Made by a program: the position numbers and the translations under genes. The notes below the pieces were generated by a model. That model was given only the letters and a program-made list of their open reading frames with translations, did no database searches and was not told the origin of the DNA. From positions 327,282 to 391,281 of the forward strand of contig JAJXYY010000041.1 of NCBI GenBank assembly GCA_021780315.1: 64,000 nucleotides of DNA, given 5' to 3'. This DNA is from Acidobacteriota bacterium (GTDB lineage Bacteria; Acidobacteriota; Terriglobia; Terriglobales; Acidobacteriaceae). Numbering within the stretch: position 1 is the first letter of the stretch; the number at the start of each line of letters is the position of its first letter. Shown in pieces: positions 17,680 to 26,989 of the stretch.

Positions 17680-18923
17680 CGGGTAGCGGAGAGCGCGGGT
17701 GCTGGCTCGGCCAGAAGCTGCTCGATGAGGTCGGTGACTTCGTGGGTGAGAGCCTGGTGCGCGGCGGGGTTGGCAGGGCCGGCGAATCCTGCGTGCACCT
17801 CGCGGACGCGTCCGTCGCGACCAAGGAAGAAGGAGGTTGGCCAGCAATTGAGGTTGACGGCCTGCGGGATTTTTTCGTTGAGCTGCTCGGTCTCGCCCGC
17901 CAAGAGCACCGTATAGGTGATGCCGTAACGGGCGATGAAGGCACGGAGGCGGGCCGGGTCTTTGAGTTGGTCAGCTTCCTCAAAGGAGAGGCTGACGATT
18001 TCGAGGCCACGAGCTTGGAATTGGCGGTAAAGGCTCTCAAGAAAAGGAGCTTCGTCGTGGCAGTTGGGGCACCAGGAACCACCGATGGCGACGATGACGA
18101 CCTTGCCGTCGAACTGGGGATCGGTGTTTGCGATGATCTTGCCGGCGAGGTTGGGAAACCGGAAGGCGAAGCGGGCGCTGGGGTCGCGGACGGTGGTCTG
18201 CCGGGTGGGATCGGTGGGTTCGGTGAGTTTCTGCTGGCGGGCTTGGGTAGGGCGACGGGCGATTAGTTTTTGCTGGTCGGGCGGGTTGAGGTCGGCACGG
18301 AGCAGGTTGGAGACGAGCAGCGTGCCATCGGGCTGTGGCTGAAGCGAGTAGAGAGCAGGGCCAGCGGGGGTGAAGTGGGAGACGAGGAGCTGTTTGCCAT
18401 TGAACGAGCCATAGAGTGAGCCTGTATCGCCGTCGATCCGCTGGATGACGGCCCGCATCAGTGCGGGATTGGGTGCGGCAGGTTCGAGGTGGAGCTGCCA
18501 GGCGGATTCTCCCTTGGCAGATTGGACGGCGATCTCCCAATCGCCTGTGATTGCTGGGGGTATCAGGGTTGGAGCAGGCGGAGTAGCGCGGGAGAGAACG
18601 ACTGGGTAGCGGACGGTGGTTGTCCCGAAGGTGCCTGTCAGAGTTCCATGGGTAAGGGTGGCATCGAGGGTGCGGGCGAAGTAGTCGAAGGAGACGAGGA
18701 GATGGGTTCCGGTAAGGGTGGCAGAAGAGGCAGCGGAGTGTTCCGGGCCGTTAAGCAGGGACGCACTGAAGGTGTGGGAGGAGTTGGAGAGATCGAGGGT
18801 GAGCGGCACCTGCTGGCCGTGGACGGTAGCAGTTCCCGTCCAGATGCCTATGAGAGAGGATGGAGGTACTGACTGGGCAACGGCGGCGAGATGCAGGAAA
18901 AGAAAAGTGGCGAAGAGCTTCAT
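17676..18923 (-). CDS. TlpA-like thioredoxin-domain protein with a long N-terminal domain
   Basis: The 415-residue exported protein starts with a signal peptide (MKLFATFLFLHLAAVAQ). Its first ~250 residues form a beta-rich domain of unknown function with two repeated units, and the last ~150 form a TlpA/ResA-type thioredoxin domain with the redox motif WCPNC (Cys ~285 and ~288) and a cis-Pro in CWPTSFF. It probably reduces disulfides in the periplasm or helps cytochrome maturation. The ATG at 18923 is chosen because it begins the signal peptide; an in-frame start at 18971 adds 16 unlikely residues. Its stop overlaps the end of the convergent proline dehydrogenase gene by 4 nt. Confidence 0.8.
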   Translation of the reverse strand: MKLFATFLFLHLAAVAQSVPPSSLIGIWTGTATVHGQQVPLTLDLSNSSHTFSASLLNGPEHSAASSATLTGTHLLVSFDYFARTLDATLTHGTLTGTFGTTTVRYPVVLSRATPPAPTLIPPAITGDWEIAVQSAKGESAWQLHLEPAAPNPALMRAVIQRIDGDTGSLYGSFNGKQLLVSHFTPAGPALYSLQPQPDGTLLVSNLLRADLNPPDQQKLIARRPTQARQQKLTEPTDPTRQTTVRDPSARFAFRFPNLAGKIIANTDPQFDGKVVIVAIGGSWCPNCHDEAPFLESLYRQFQARGLEIVSLSFEEADQLKDPARLRAFIARYGITYTVLLAGETEQLNEKIPQAVNLNCWPTSFFLGRDGRVREVHAGFAGPANPAAHQALTHEVTDLIEQLLAEPAPALSATR

Positions 18924-19110
18924 CGTCAGGCTCGATTCATACGGCATATAGGCAGTGGGAGGGGGCTGCAAACAATTCTGCTGCGGAGGGAGAGTGGCGC
19001 GTCGGGGTTGCGAGCTTCGATCAGGGGCGACAGCGACAGGTGTAGATTTGGCGCAGCATGGGTTGAGCGTAGACCGGGAGATGATCCCGGGTCAAGCGAA
19101 AGGCTGCGGG

Positions 19111-19722
19111 TTACTTACCAGCTTCGACTGAATCTGCCGGTCGCTCCACTGGAAGGTAAGGTTCTACGGTGAGGAGGCTGGACAGGGTGGCACGCTCCTG
19201 GTCGGAGAACTGTCCGCGGAAGCGATCGGAGGTGAGAATGGCCTGACGCTGGGGCTGCGGCATCTCGCGTAGATCGCGGAAGGCACGAGCGACGAGACGG
19301 CGGCGATCTACGGGGAGACTGCCAAGTTGCTGCATGGCGTCGCGAACCTGCTGACGCTGGGGTACTGTGAGGTGCTCCATGACTTCATTGCGGTCAAGGA
19401 TACGGCGACGCTGCTCCTCGGGCATGTTATTGAGCTGGGTGAGACGATCCATCATGCGCTGCTGAGTTTCCGCAGGGAGTTGGTGGAAGCCGGGCTCGTT
19501 AGCGAGGGCTTTCTGCTGCTGGTCGAGTGGGAGATTGCGGTGGCGCTCCATCCACTGGGCGAGGTGTTCCTGATTCTGCTTAGGGGCAACACGGGGAGTT
19601 GGTCGAACAGGTGCGAGCTTCGAGGCAGCGGGTTGCGCTGCCATGAGCGATACAGGCAGGGAGCAGAGTAAAAGTGTCGCCAGAAGGGAGGCAGATCGCC
19701 GAGTTGGAGTGAAGAAGATCAT
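19111..19722 (-). CDS. DUF3106 periplasmic protein
   Basis: The 203-residue protein has a signal peptide and then helical, Gln/Arg-rich repeats with P-x-E-x-Q/R-R steps (NMPEEQRRRIL, PVPQRQQVRD-like units), the pattern of DUF3106. It resembles the periplasmic CpxP/ZraP-like metal or stress sensors in style, which is an inference. It lies 108 bp downstream of the anti-sigma gene on the same strand, and so may belong to the ECF sigma regulon. Confidence 0.75.
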   Translation of the reverse strand: MIFFTPTRRSASLLATLLLCSLPVSLMAAQPAASKLAPVRPTPRVAPKQNQEHLAQWMERHRNLPLDQQQKALANEPGFHQLPAETQQRMMDRLTQLNNMPEEQRRRILDRNEVMEHLTVPQRQQVRDAMQQLGSLPVDRRRLVARAFRDLREMPQPQRQAILTSDRFRGQFSDQERATLSSLLTVEPYLPVERPADSVEAGK

Positions 19723-19830
19723 TGGTTTGGGATCGGCTAAAGCAGAGTCGTGATTGGTTGGGCAAGTTGTTCCAATACAGGGTACTGCGGGATATCTCCT
19801 TTAGTGTCAGAAATTGCGAAAAAAAATAGA

Positions 19831-20340
19831 CTAACTAGCTGGAGTAATGGTGGTGTCGTCGTTGGGAGTGTCGTCCTGAAGCAACTGATCCATGGTCTGG
19901 AGTGCCTGGTCGTTTTTGTCCAGTATCTGCAGGTCATTGATGGTTGCGGAGGCTTGATCGTGTTGAGGTCCGCTGGGGAATCCGCTGAGGTCGGCTAGTG
20001 TTCCCCCACCGACGACCAGAACGAGTGCGAGAGCGGCTGCCATTGCTGGCCGGAATTGGCGACCAGTATTGAGGCGCAGACTAATGACGAGGCGCTCAAA
20101 CCAACCTGCGGGGGGCTCCTGCTGGGCTTCACGGATGCGGACGGCGAGCTTTTGGTCGAAGTAAGGGGAGGGTTCCGGCGCCTGCCATGTATCGAGGAGC
20201 TCTACGGTGGACTGAAGCGCTTGCAGGTCTGCGGCACAGGCTGGGCAGGACTCCAGATGGAGCCAGGCCTTGGCGTTCTCGGGGGCTTTGGGGTCGAGCA
20301 GCAGATTTGGAAGAGAACTTTGGCAGACTTTGCAGTTCAT
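19831..20340 (-). CDS. Anti-sigma factor (zinc-finger, one membrane helix)
   Basis: The 169-residue protein begins with a ZAS-type zinc-binding motif (Cys3/Cys6 and HLESCPAC), which binds ECF sigma factors. One hydrophobic helix follows (~100-118, MAAALALVLVVGGGT), and then a short acidic periplasmic tail. It would hold the sigma factor encoded just upstream (102-bp gap) at the membrane. AAGGAAGGAG before the ATG fixes the start. The signal sensed is unknown. Confidence 0.8.
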   Translation of the reverse strand: MNCKVCQSSLPNLLLDPKAPENAKAWLHLESCPACAADLQALQSTVELLDTWQAPEPSPYFDQKLAVRIREAQQEPPAGWFERLVISLRLNTGRQFRPAMAAALALVLVVGGGTLADLSGFPSGPQHDQASATINDLQILDKNDQALQTMDQLLQDDTPNDDTTITPAS

Positions 20341-20442
20341 GGTGACTCCTTCCTTACGGTGTTACCGGTACGTCGTTTGACTACGCTTGAGTACCGTACT
20401 TTGGACTGATCTGGAGCGCAAAACGATACATCCGGGCAGAGT

Positions 20443-21222
20443 TCAAACAAAGGGTTTCAGTTTTTCGCGCAGGGTCTGGTAGGCGCGGAAGAGCAGCGAT
20501 TTGGTTGCGGACTCGCTCAGTTTGAGCACATCTCCAATTTGTCGGTAGTCCATGCCTTCGTACTTGTGCATGAGGACGGCCATGCGCTGGCGCTCCGGCA
20601 GAGCCATTACATGCTGGCGGATGGCGTTGAGCCGTTCGCGGCGGAGCAGATTGGCTTCGGCACCGGGGGTGGAGTCGGCGACATCCGGGGTGGTGCCAGT
20701 CTCGGAGTCGGTCTCGTCTAGATAGATGGTGGAAGCGTTGCGCTCGTGGCGGTTATCACGGGCATAGTTGACTCCGAGGTTGGTGGCAATGCGATAGAGC
20801 CAGGTGCTGAAACGTGCTTCGGCGCGATAGGTCTCCCGAGAGCGGTAGACACGGAGGAAGACTTCTTGTGCGAGTTCCTCGGCAACTGCCTGATTGCGCA
20901 CCATGCGGTACATGAAGTGGATGATGGGTTTGCGGTACTTTTGGATCAGGAAGTCGAAGCTGGCCATGTTACCGGCGCGGAGCTCCAGCATGATGGCTGC
21001 GTCGTCCATCTGTGCGAAGTCGCCAGACATAGGCTGATTCTCAGCAGTCTGGAGGTTTTCAAGCAGCAGCGGGTTGATGGCCATGGTGCCCATGCCATCT
21101 ATAACCCCATCTTCGTCTCCGGGTTGCGCTGTTGCGCTAAATTCTGCTGAGAATTGCGGATCTTCTTCAGGTCCGAATGGGGAGCCTTGCTGGGAGCCGG
21201 GATGGTGGGATCGGAATGGCAT
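20443..21222 (-). CDS. ECF-type RNA polymerase sigma factor (RpoE-like)
   Basis: The 259-residue protein has sigma region 2 (FDFLIQKYRKPIIHFMYRMV, then AEELAQEVFLRVYR and FSTWLYRIATNLGVNYARD) and region 4 (LPERQRMAVLMHKYEGMDYRQIG, then SESATKSLLFRAYQTLREKL). An acidic, non-conserved N-terminal extension of ~75 residues precedes region 2. It directs RNA polymerase to stress or envelope genes. The anti-sigma and DUF3106 genes follow on the same strand. Confidence 0.9.
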   Translation of the reverse strand: MPFRSHHPGSQQGSPFGPEEDPQFSAEFSATAQPGDEDGVIDGMGTMAINPLLLENLQTAENQPMSGDFAQMDDAAIMLELRAGNMASFDFLIQKYRKPIIHFMYRMVRNQAVAEELAQEVFLRVYRSRETYRAEARFSTWLYRIATNLGVNYARDNRHERNASTIYLDETDSETGTTPDVADSTPGAEANLLRRERLNAIRQHVMALPERQRMAVLMHKYEGMDYRQIGDVLKLSESATKSLLFRAYQTLREKLKPFV

Positions 21223-21408
21223 GCTTCACAAGAATTGTAAGCTTTGGCGTCCGTGGATTCGGGGAGCCCAGGATCGTCTGCAGTAAGCTGAATTGATTCA
21301 GATACGTATCTACCCGTTAAGCTGGATGTAGACCCTGACAGATGCTATTCTAATGAAACGGAGTTGCCGGTGGATAGAAATACACTGCTGCGATCCTAAC
21401 AACTATAT

Positions 21409-21483
21409 GGGCGCATAACTCAGCGGTAGAGTGCCACCTTCACACGGTGGAAGTCGTAGGTTCGAATCCTGCTGTGCCCACCA
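21409..21483 (+). tRNA. tRNA-Val (anticodon CAC)
   Basis: A full cloverleaf can be drawn: acceptor GGGCGCA paired with TGTGCCC, anticodon stem CCACC/GGTGG around loop TTCACAC (anticodon CAC), T-arm with GTTCGAATC, discriminator A, and an encoded CCA end (21481-21483). Confidence 0.95.
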
Positions 21484-22406
21484 TAGAATCAATGCCTTAC
21501 GGTGTGTCCTCCCCTCCCAGAGGGCACAAAACGGGCATAAGACCATTTCTGACAAGGCGGATCATGTTGCTTCCGTCCGCGTGCAACTATACAACACATC
21601 CACGATTTCGCTCAGTGCCTCCCGCTTCTTTTCCATACGGGCGTGCCGACGACTGATTCCGCCCGCCGAGACGGCCGGTACGACCTCTACTCCCCGCAGC
21701 CCGAGAGTATAGGTTTTGTCCTAACGCACGTGGTTCCGGTGCGCGACTTCGTGAACAGCTGGCTGGCATTTCCAAATATCCGTCATTTCGCAAGATGCAG
21801 TCGATTGCTGCCGCAGGTGCCTCGATCGAGATTCGGCGGGGAGATAAACATGGTGCAGCTTGGCAAGGTTGCGCTGAAGAGAGATTTGTCCGGGATAGGC
21901 GACTCCACGCATAAGATTGTGCTTGAGCACATTCGCGAGGCAGGCAATGTTTGGTTTGCAGTTTGCAGTGCGCGGAAGAGTTGAGCTATCTAATATGTAT
22001 CGAGTCTGGCGAGGTCGGTGGTTTGCTGGCAGCTTTTTGAGGTTGTTGTCCTTCCGTCCGAATCAACATCGGTCAGCTTTATTCGGGCCGGGGAGCCTAG
22101 CTTGTGATGATCTTGTCTGGCCGGCTGGCCTTCATCGCTTCTGGTGGAGTCTTTGTTGCTCAGATCTGGTCGTTGTGGGGCAGCGAGAGCAGTGGTTGGC
22201 CGACTTGGCCACTGTCCACAAAGAGTCAGGTGCCCATCCCTAGGGAAGGTGAATTCGTGGCTTAGCTGATTTATACTTGTGGCTTGCCTTGCATCCGGCG
22301 TGGCGTACGTCTCATCGACGTGTGTACAGGTCGCGCAAAATCCCGGGCATGCAGCCGAGCTAACTGATAAGTCGGCGACTCACGAAGTGAAGGTCTTTAG
22401 CCAAGC
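21484..22406. other. Gene-poor 923-bp stretch between tRNA-Val and the PpiD-like gene
   Basis: I see no convincing gene here. Several open frames of 60-110 codons exist on both strands (for example 21643-21984 plus and 21721-21930 minus), but none has a ribosome site, a recognisable domain or normal amino-acid composition. I looked for tmRNA, RNase P, SRP and integrase signatures and for a copy of the tRNA 3' end, and found none. It may be decayed mobile DNA or hold an unrecognised small RNA. Confidence 0.4.
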
Positions 22407-24383
22407 ATGATTCGCATTCTGCAGCAGGACAACCGTATCACCAAGATTATCTTCGCCGTCATCATTGGGTTAGCTGTTGTAACGATGGTGATTACGCTAG
22501 TACCTGGAATATTCGACAACCAAGCAACTAACGACACGACGGTTTATGCCACAGTGCGTGAACCGGGTGTGTTGGGCCGGTTTGCAAGTGAGAGCACACC
22601 AGTTAAGGATGTCGAGGTGAACCAGCTAGCGTCGCGCCAACTACAACAGCAGCGGCTGCCTGAGTTCCTGTTGCCTTATATGGTGCAGCGTGCGGGGCAG
22701 ATTCTGGTTCAGCGCGCGATCCTGAAGCATGAAGCTGACCGGATGGGCCTGGAGGTGAGTGACGAAGACCTGCGTCGTGAGCTGCAGACTGGGCCGTTTG
22801 CCCAGTACTTGTTTCCCAATGGCACTTACATTGGAGATGACGCGTATATGAATTTTGTGCAATCGGCTTTTCAGACGAGCCGCAGTGACTTCGAGTCGCA
22901 GGTGAAGAGCGACATGGAGCTGAACCGGCTGCAGGCTCTGGTGACTGGCGGTGTGACGGTGTCGGACAATGCGGTGCGGGATGCTTACAGGATTCAGGGC
23001 ACCAAAGTGAAGTTTGATTATGCGGTGGTCTCCGGGGATGATCTGCGTAAGACGATCAACCCTTCTGACGCTGAGTTGCAGTCGTTCTTCAAACAGAATC
23101 AGGCGCGTTATGCAGCAGCGATTCCGGAGACACGGAAGATTGAATATGTCTCGTTCGACGCGTCCAGCCTGCCTGGTGGCCGGCCGCAGGTGACCGATGC
23201 AGACGTGCAGGCTTACTACAACCAGCACCAAGATCAATTTCAGGTGAAGGAGCAGGTGAAGGTACGCCACATTCTGATTGCAGTCCCTTCTGGTGCCGAT
23301 GCAAAGACGGATGCCGCGGCGAAGGCCAAGGCGGAAGATTTGCTGAAGCAGATCAAGAGTGGCGGGAACTTTGCCGATCTGGCTAGCAAGAACTCGGACG
23401 ATCCGGGCAGCAAGACTCAGGGGGGTGAACTGGGTTGGCTGGATCGCGGCAAGACGGTTCCTGAGTTCGACAAGATGGCGTTTTCATTGGCACCTGGGCA
23501 GACGTCGGATGTAGTGAAGACGCAGTTTGGTTACCACATTCTGCAGGTGGAAGATAAGAAGACAGCGCACATGCGTCCTTTGGCTGAGGTACGGGGTGAA
23601 ATCGTACCGGTGCTGGAGCAACAAAAGGCTGGTGCTGCGGAGCAGTCGTTGGCGACTCAACTGGCGGGCGATGCAAAGAAGAATGGCCTAGAGAAGGCAG
23701 CAGCAGCCAAGGGCCTGCATGTGGTAACGACGGATTATCTCGCCAAAGATGGCGTGATTGCCGGGTTGGCTGACGGTACGGCTCTGCTGGCACAGGCGTT
23801 TGCGGTGAAGCAGGGAGGCGATCCGACGGCAGTCCCTACGGGAGACGGATTTGCAATCTTCCAGGTTGTAGATGTGAAATCTGCTCATGCGCCAGAGTTT
23901 GACGCTTACAAGCAGCACATTCTGGATGACTATCGCGAGCAGCAGCTTCCACAGTTGTTGAATGCACAGTTGAATAAGCTGGATGATCGTGCGAAGGTAT
24001 TGAACGATCTGAAGAAGGCCGCTGCGGAGATGAATATTCCGGTTAAGACGAGCGATCTGGTAGGTAAAGATGGTCAGGTGCCGGATCTTGGTGCAATGAG
24101 TGGTCCCGGAGCAGTCGCCTTTACGTTGGCGAAGGGTGCTATGTCAGGTCCTATCAACACTGGCCGCGCAGGTGTAGTTCTCAGTGTGCTCGACAAGCAG
24201 GAGCCTAGCCCAGATGAGATTGCAAAGAACTTCGTCCAGACGCGAGAGCAACTGCTGAGTGTACAGCGGGAGGAGATCTTCCGTGTGTACATTGGCAACC
24301 TGACGGAGAAGTATGAAAAGGGCGGCGCTGTTCGGTACTCGAAGAAGCAGCCTGCGCCGGGGTCTTCGCCGTTCGGCAACTAG
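22407..24383 (+). CDS. PpiD/SurA-like peptidyl-prolyl isomerase
   Basis: The 658-residue protein is a membrane-anchored periplasmic folding factor. It has a short cytoplasmic start, one membrane helix (~12-34), a SurA-N-like helical chaperone region (~60-200) and a parvulin domain (~290-385: KVRHILIAVPSG, NFADLASKNSDDPGSKTQGG, ELGWLDRG, FGYHILQVEDKK). A second, degenerate parvulin-like region follows to ~620. This layout is that of PpiD, which works near the Sec translocon on exported proteins. A strong terminator follows. Confidence 0.88.
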   Translation: MIRILQQDNRITKIIFAVIIGLAVVTMVITLVPGIFDNQATNDTTVYATVREPGVLGRFASESTPVKDVEVNQLASRQLQQQRLPEFLLPYMVQRAGQILVQRAILKHEADRMGLEVSDEDLRRELQTGPFAQYLFPNGTYIGDDAYMNFVQSAFQTSRSDFESQVKSDMELNRLQALVTGGVTVSDNAVRDAYRIQGTKVKFDYAVVSGDDLRKTINPSDAELQSFFKQNQARYAAAIPETRKIEYVSFDASSLPGGRPQVTDADVQAYYNQHQDQFQVKEQVKVRHILIAVPSGADAKTDAAAKAKAEDLLKQIKSGGNFADLASKNSDDPGSKTQGGELGWLDRGKTVPEFDKMAFSLAPGQTSDVVKTQFGYHILQVEDKKTAHMRPLAEVRGEIVPVLEQQKAGAAEQSLATQLAGDAKKNGLEKAAAAKGLHVVTTDYLAKDGVIAGLADGTALLAQAFAVKQGGDPTAVPTGDGFAIFQVVDVKSAHAPEFDAYKQHILDDYREQQLPQLLNAQLNKLDDRAKVLNDLKKAAAEMNIPVKTSDLVGKDGQVPDLGAMSGPGAVAFTLAKGAMSGPINTGRAGVVLSVLDKQEPSPDEIAKNFVQTREQLLSVQREEIFRVYIGNLTEKYEKGGAVRYSKKQPAPGSSPFGN

Positions 24384-24399
24384 TTTCGATTGGACGTGC

Positions 24400-24446
24400 G
24401 GGCCTGACTCTTTCCCAATGGGCGAGGTCAGGCCCTTTCTTTTTTG
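24400..24446 (+). terminator. Rho-independent terminator
   Basis: A perfect 9-bp stem GGGCCTGAC / GTCAGGCCC (24400-24408 and 24427-24435) is followed directly by TTTCTTTTTT. It ends the ppiD-like transcript, 16 nt after the stop. Confidence 0.9.
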
Positions 24447-24525
24447 TCTAGACCAAGTATGATTTGTCAACCTGTATTTGGGCATGAGTTTTAGCACGGT
24501 TGGTCTGGTGTGAAAGAGGGAACGT

Positions 24526-26097
24526 ATGAGCGGGGAAGCTAAGGAACAGGATCGTTTGTCTGGAGTTCTACTGCATGTGACGTCGTTGCCATCCTATGGT
24601 GGGGTGGGGGATTTTGGTCCTGCGGCGTACGGGTTTGTGGATTTTCTCGTGGCAGCGAAGCAGCGTTTGTGGCAGGTATTGCCGCTGAGTCCGACTGGGT
24701 ACGGTAGCTCCCCTTACTCTGCGCTGTCAGCGTTTGCGGGGAATCCTCTGTTGATCAGCGTGGAACGCCTGGCGGAAAGTGGATGGATCGCGTGGGAGCG
24801 TATTGGCGGACTGCCGGGGCACGATGGTCCGGTACAGTTCGAGGAGGCGATGCAGCGCAAATTGCCCTTAATTGAAGAGGCAGCCTCTAACTTTCTCGAC
24901 CGTGCGGATAACAAGGACCGTGCGAGTTTTCAAGAGTTTTGCAAGGACAACGGTTCCTGGTTGTTGGATTATGCGATGTTCAACGTGCTGCGCCGAAAGT
25001 ACAAGTATGCGAGTTGGCATGAATGGCCAGTGGAGCATGCACTTCGGAGGCCGGATGCGCTGACGGCGTTGCTGAATGAATACGGCAGAGAGATGGCTAT
25101 CGAGCAGGCGATTCAATACTTCTTTAGCCAGCAGTGGTCTGCACTGCGCGCCTATTGTGCTGAGCGGGACGTGCGAATTCTTGGTGACGTGGCAATCTTC
25201 GTAAACTACGATAGCGCGGATGTCTGGACACATCCAGAGTTGTTTGAACTGGATGAGGAGCGGCAACCGATACGGGTCTCGGGTGTACCACCTGACTATT
25301 TTTCTGCAACAGGACAGCGCTGGGGAAATCCACTGTACAAGTGGGATGTATTAGTTGAGCAAGGGTTCGACTGGTGGGTCGCTCGGATTCGGCGGTCGCT
25401 GGCGTTGTACGACATGATTCGACTGGATCACTTTCGGGGGTTTGAGGCGTATTGGTCGATAGCTGCTGAGGAAGCGACTGCGATCAATGGACAGTGGGTC
25501 AAGGCGCCGGGACAGGAGTTGTTTCAGCGCCTGAAAGAGGTATTTGGGCATTTACCGTTTGTTGCGGAGGACCTGGGCCTGATTACTCCCGAGGTGGACG
25601 AGTTGCGGGAGCATTTTGGGATGCCGGGGATGAGGATTTTGCAGTTTGGATTTTCTGATCGCGGGGGACATCTGTACCTGCCGCATCGATATGTTCCGAA
25701 TACTGTGGTTTATACAGGTACGCATGACAACAATACGACGCTGGGTTGGTGGCGGGATGATGTTGGCGAGGCGGAACGCCGGAACGTGCAGTCTTACCTG
25801 CAGAAGATCGAACATGACGGCGATATCGTGTGGGCAATGATTCGAGCAGCAGCTCGCTCGGTGGCGAACCTTTGCATCTTTCCGATGCAGGATGTTCTGC
25901 ATCTGGGGAGCGAAGGACGGATGAATACGCCCTCTGAGGGAGCGGGGAACTGGACTTGGCGTTACGATGCCAAGGCATTGCATCCAGACTTTGCTTCTCA
26001 GCTTGCTGCCTTGATGGAGATGACTGACCGTGACGGTTATGTGGCTCCCTCGGCGGGTGGCAGTGTTGCCAGAGCAGACCTGGGCGTGAACGTTTAG
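24526..26097 (+). CDS. malQ: 4-alpha-glucanotransferase (amylomaltase)
   Basis: The 523-residue GH77 enzyme rearranges alpha-1,4-glucans in the cytoplasm, releasing glucose and longer maltodextrins. The four GH-H motifs are present: GSSPYSALSAFAGNP near the start, the nucleophile Asp in DMIRLDHFRGF, the acid/base Glu in VAEDLG and the transition-state Asp in THDNNTTLGWW. Length is typical of bacterial MalQ. AGAGGGA precedes the ATG. Two small genes follow in the same direction (37-bp gap, then an overlap), so it probably heads a three-gene operon. Confidence 0.95.
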   Translation: MSGEAKEQDRLSGVLLHVTSLPSYGGVGDFGPAAYGFVDFLVAAKQRLWQVLPLSPTGYGSSPYSALSAFAGNPLLISVERLAESGWIAWERIGGLPGHDGPVQFEEAMQRKLPLIEEAASNFLDRADNKDRASFQEFCKDNGSWLLDYAMFNVLRRKYKYASWHEWPVEHALRRPDALTALLNEYGREMAIEQAIQYFFSQQWSALRAYCAERDVRILGDVAIFVNYDSADVWTHPELFELDEERQPIRVSGVPPDYFSATGQRWGNPLYKWDVLVEQGFDWWVARIRRSLALYDMIRLDHFRGFEAYWSIAAEEATAINGQWVKAPGQELFQRLKEVFGHLPFVAEDLGLITPEVDELREHFGMPGMRILQFGFSDRGGHLYLPHRYVPNTVVYTGTHDNNTTLGWWRDDVGEAERRNVQSYLQKIEHDGDIVWAMIRAAARSVANLCIFPMQDVLHLGSEGRMNTPSEGAGNWTWRYDAKALHPDFASQLAALMEMTDRDGYVAPSAGGSVARADLGVNV

Positions 26098-26134
26098 ACT
26101 GACAGTAAGTACAAACTTTATTTCAGGAGCACTC

Positions 26135-26320
26135 ATGCCACTTTCTGGCGAAGCCATCCGTACCATGAACTATGTTGACGATATTTCTGTGACCCTGCGC
26201 CGGATTCTTGCGGTGCTGCCGTCGTTGACGGCTGAGGAGCGTGAGCGTGTCGCGAACCATATCAAAAGCTCTGAGCCGAGCTATGAGTCGGTGATTACTG
26301 CAGTGACGAGTACGAAGTGA
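26135..26320 (+). CDS. Small conserved-looking protein of unknown function
   Basis: The 61-residue acidic, helical protein has no signal peptide or membrane segment and I do not recognise it. It is probably real: CAGGAGC lies 6 nt before the ATG, it follows malQ by 37 bp, and its stop overlaps the next start in a GTGA junction, which implies translational coupling. The segment LPSLTAEERERVANHIK predicts two short helices. Confidence 0.6.
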   Translation: MPLSGEAIRTMNYVDDISVTLRRILAVLPSLTAEERERVANHIKSSEPSYESVITAVTSTK

Positions 26321-26904
26321 GCCAGACAAGGGCGGCACATCCGATTCATACTGTTGCAGTGATCGGCGCAGGTGAAGCAGGTCGAAGTTTTGCGCTGGTT
26401 TGTGCATGTGCCGGTTTTCACGTGGTGCTGGAAGACGTGATGCCGGCCAATCTGCGCAAGGCAGAAGCTGACTTTGCGGATATGAGCGGACGTGCGGCCC
26501 CTGGACGTCTGGATCTGGTAGCTACGGTTGAAGATGCTGTTCGAAATGCTGACATCGTGTTCGATTTTGTGCCGGATGAGTTGGAGTCGAAGCTGGAGAT
26601 TTTCAGCATGATCGACCGTATGGCTCCACCCAAGACGATTTTGTGTACTCCGAGTGATGCCCTGAGTATTACCGATCTGGCGTCCTGTGTTTATCGTCCG
26701 GAGCGTTGCTTTGCGATACGGGGTGGGTTGGCTCCAGTGGTGTCAAGGGTGGGACAGACATTGCGTCTGCTGTATCCAGCGGGGATTGACGGACAGCTTA
26801 TACCGGTGGTGCTTGACTTCCTGAAGAGACAAGGCAGGCTGGTGCAGGCAGAGGTTGATCCTGATATGCCGATGCTGGTGAAGAATCTGGTACAGAATCA
26901 CTAG
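26317..26904 (+). CDS. Short 3-hydroxyacyl-CoA dehydrogenase-like NAD-binding protein
   Basis: The 195-residue protein is only the Rossmann NAD-binding half of the 3HCDH family: VIGAGEAGRSFALVCACAGF is the glycine-rich loop, the acidic LED ends beta2, and IVFDFVPDELESKLEIF matches the family's conserved mid-segment. The helical C-terminal domain needed for dimerisation and substrate binding in FadB or Hbd is absent, without any frameshift. It starts with GTG overlapping the 61-residue gene's stop. Its reaction is unknown; it could be a sensor or a partner protein rather than an enzyme. Confidence 0.65.
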   Translation: MSQTRAAHPIHTVAVIGAGEAGRSFALVCACAGFHVVLEDVMPANLRKAEADFADMSGRAAPGRLDLVATVEDAVRNADIVFDFVPDELESKLEIFSMIDRMAPPKTILCTPSDALSITDLASCVYRPERCFAIRGGLAPVVSRVGQTLRLLYPAGIDGQLIPVVLDFLKRQGRLVQAEVDPDMPMLVKNLVQNH

Positions 26905-26989
26905 TCAGGCATGCCTCTCGCTGGATCAGGGAACTAATTCGCGGGCAGATGCGTAACGCTGTGGGGAAGGACATCGTCAAACCACTGTC

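Noticed and set aside
21721..21930. Minus-strand frame with a HEVAH (zinc-protease-like HExxH) motif
   Set aside because: 69 codons, no ribosome site, the motif is at the extreme C-terminus and the rest has no protease features; chance match.
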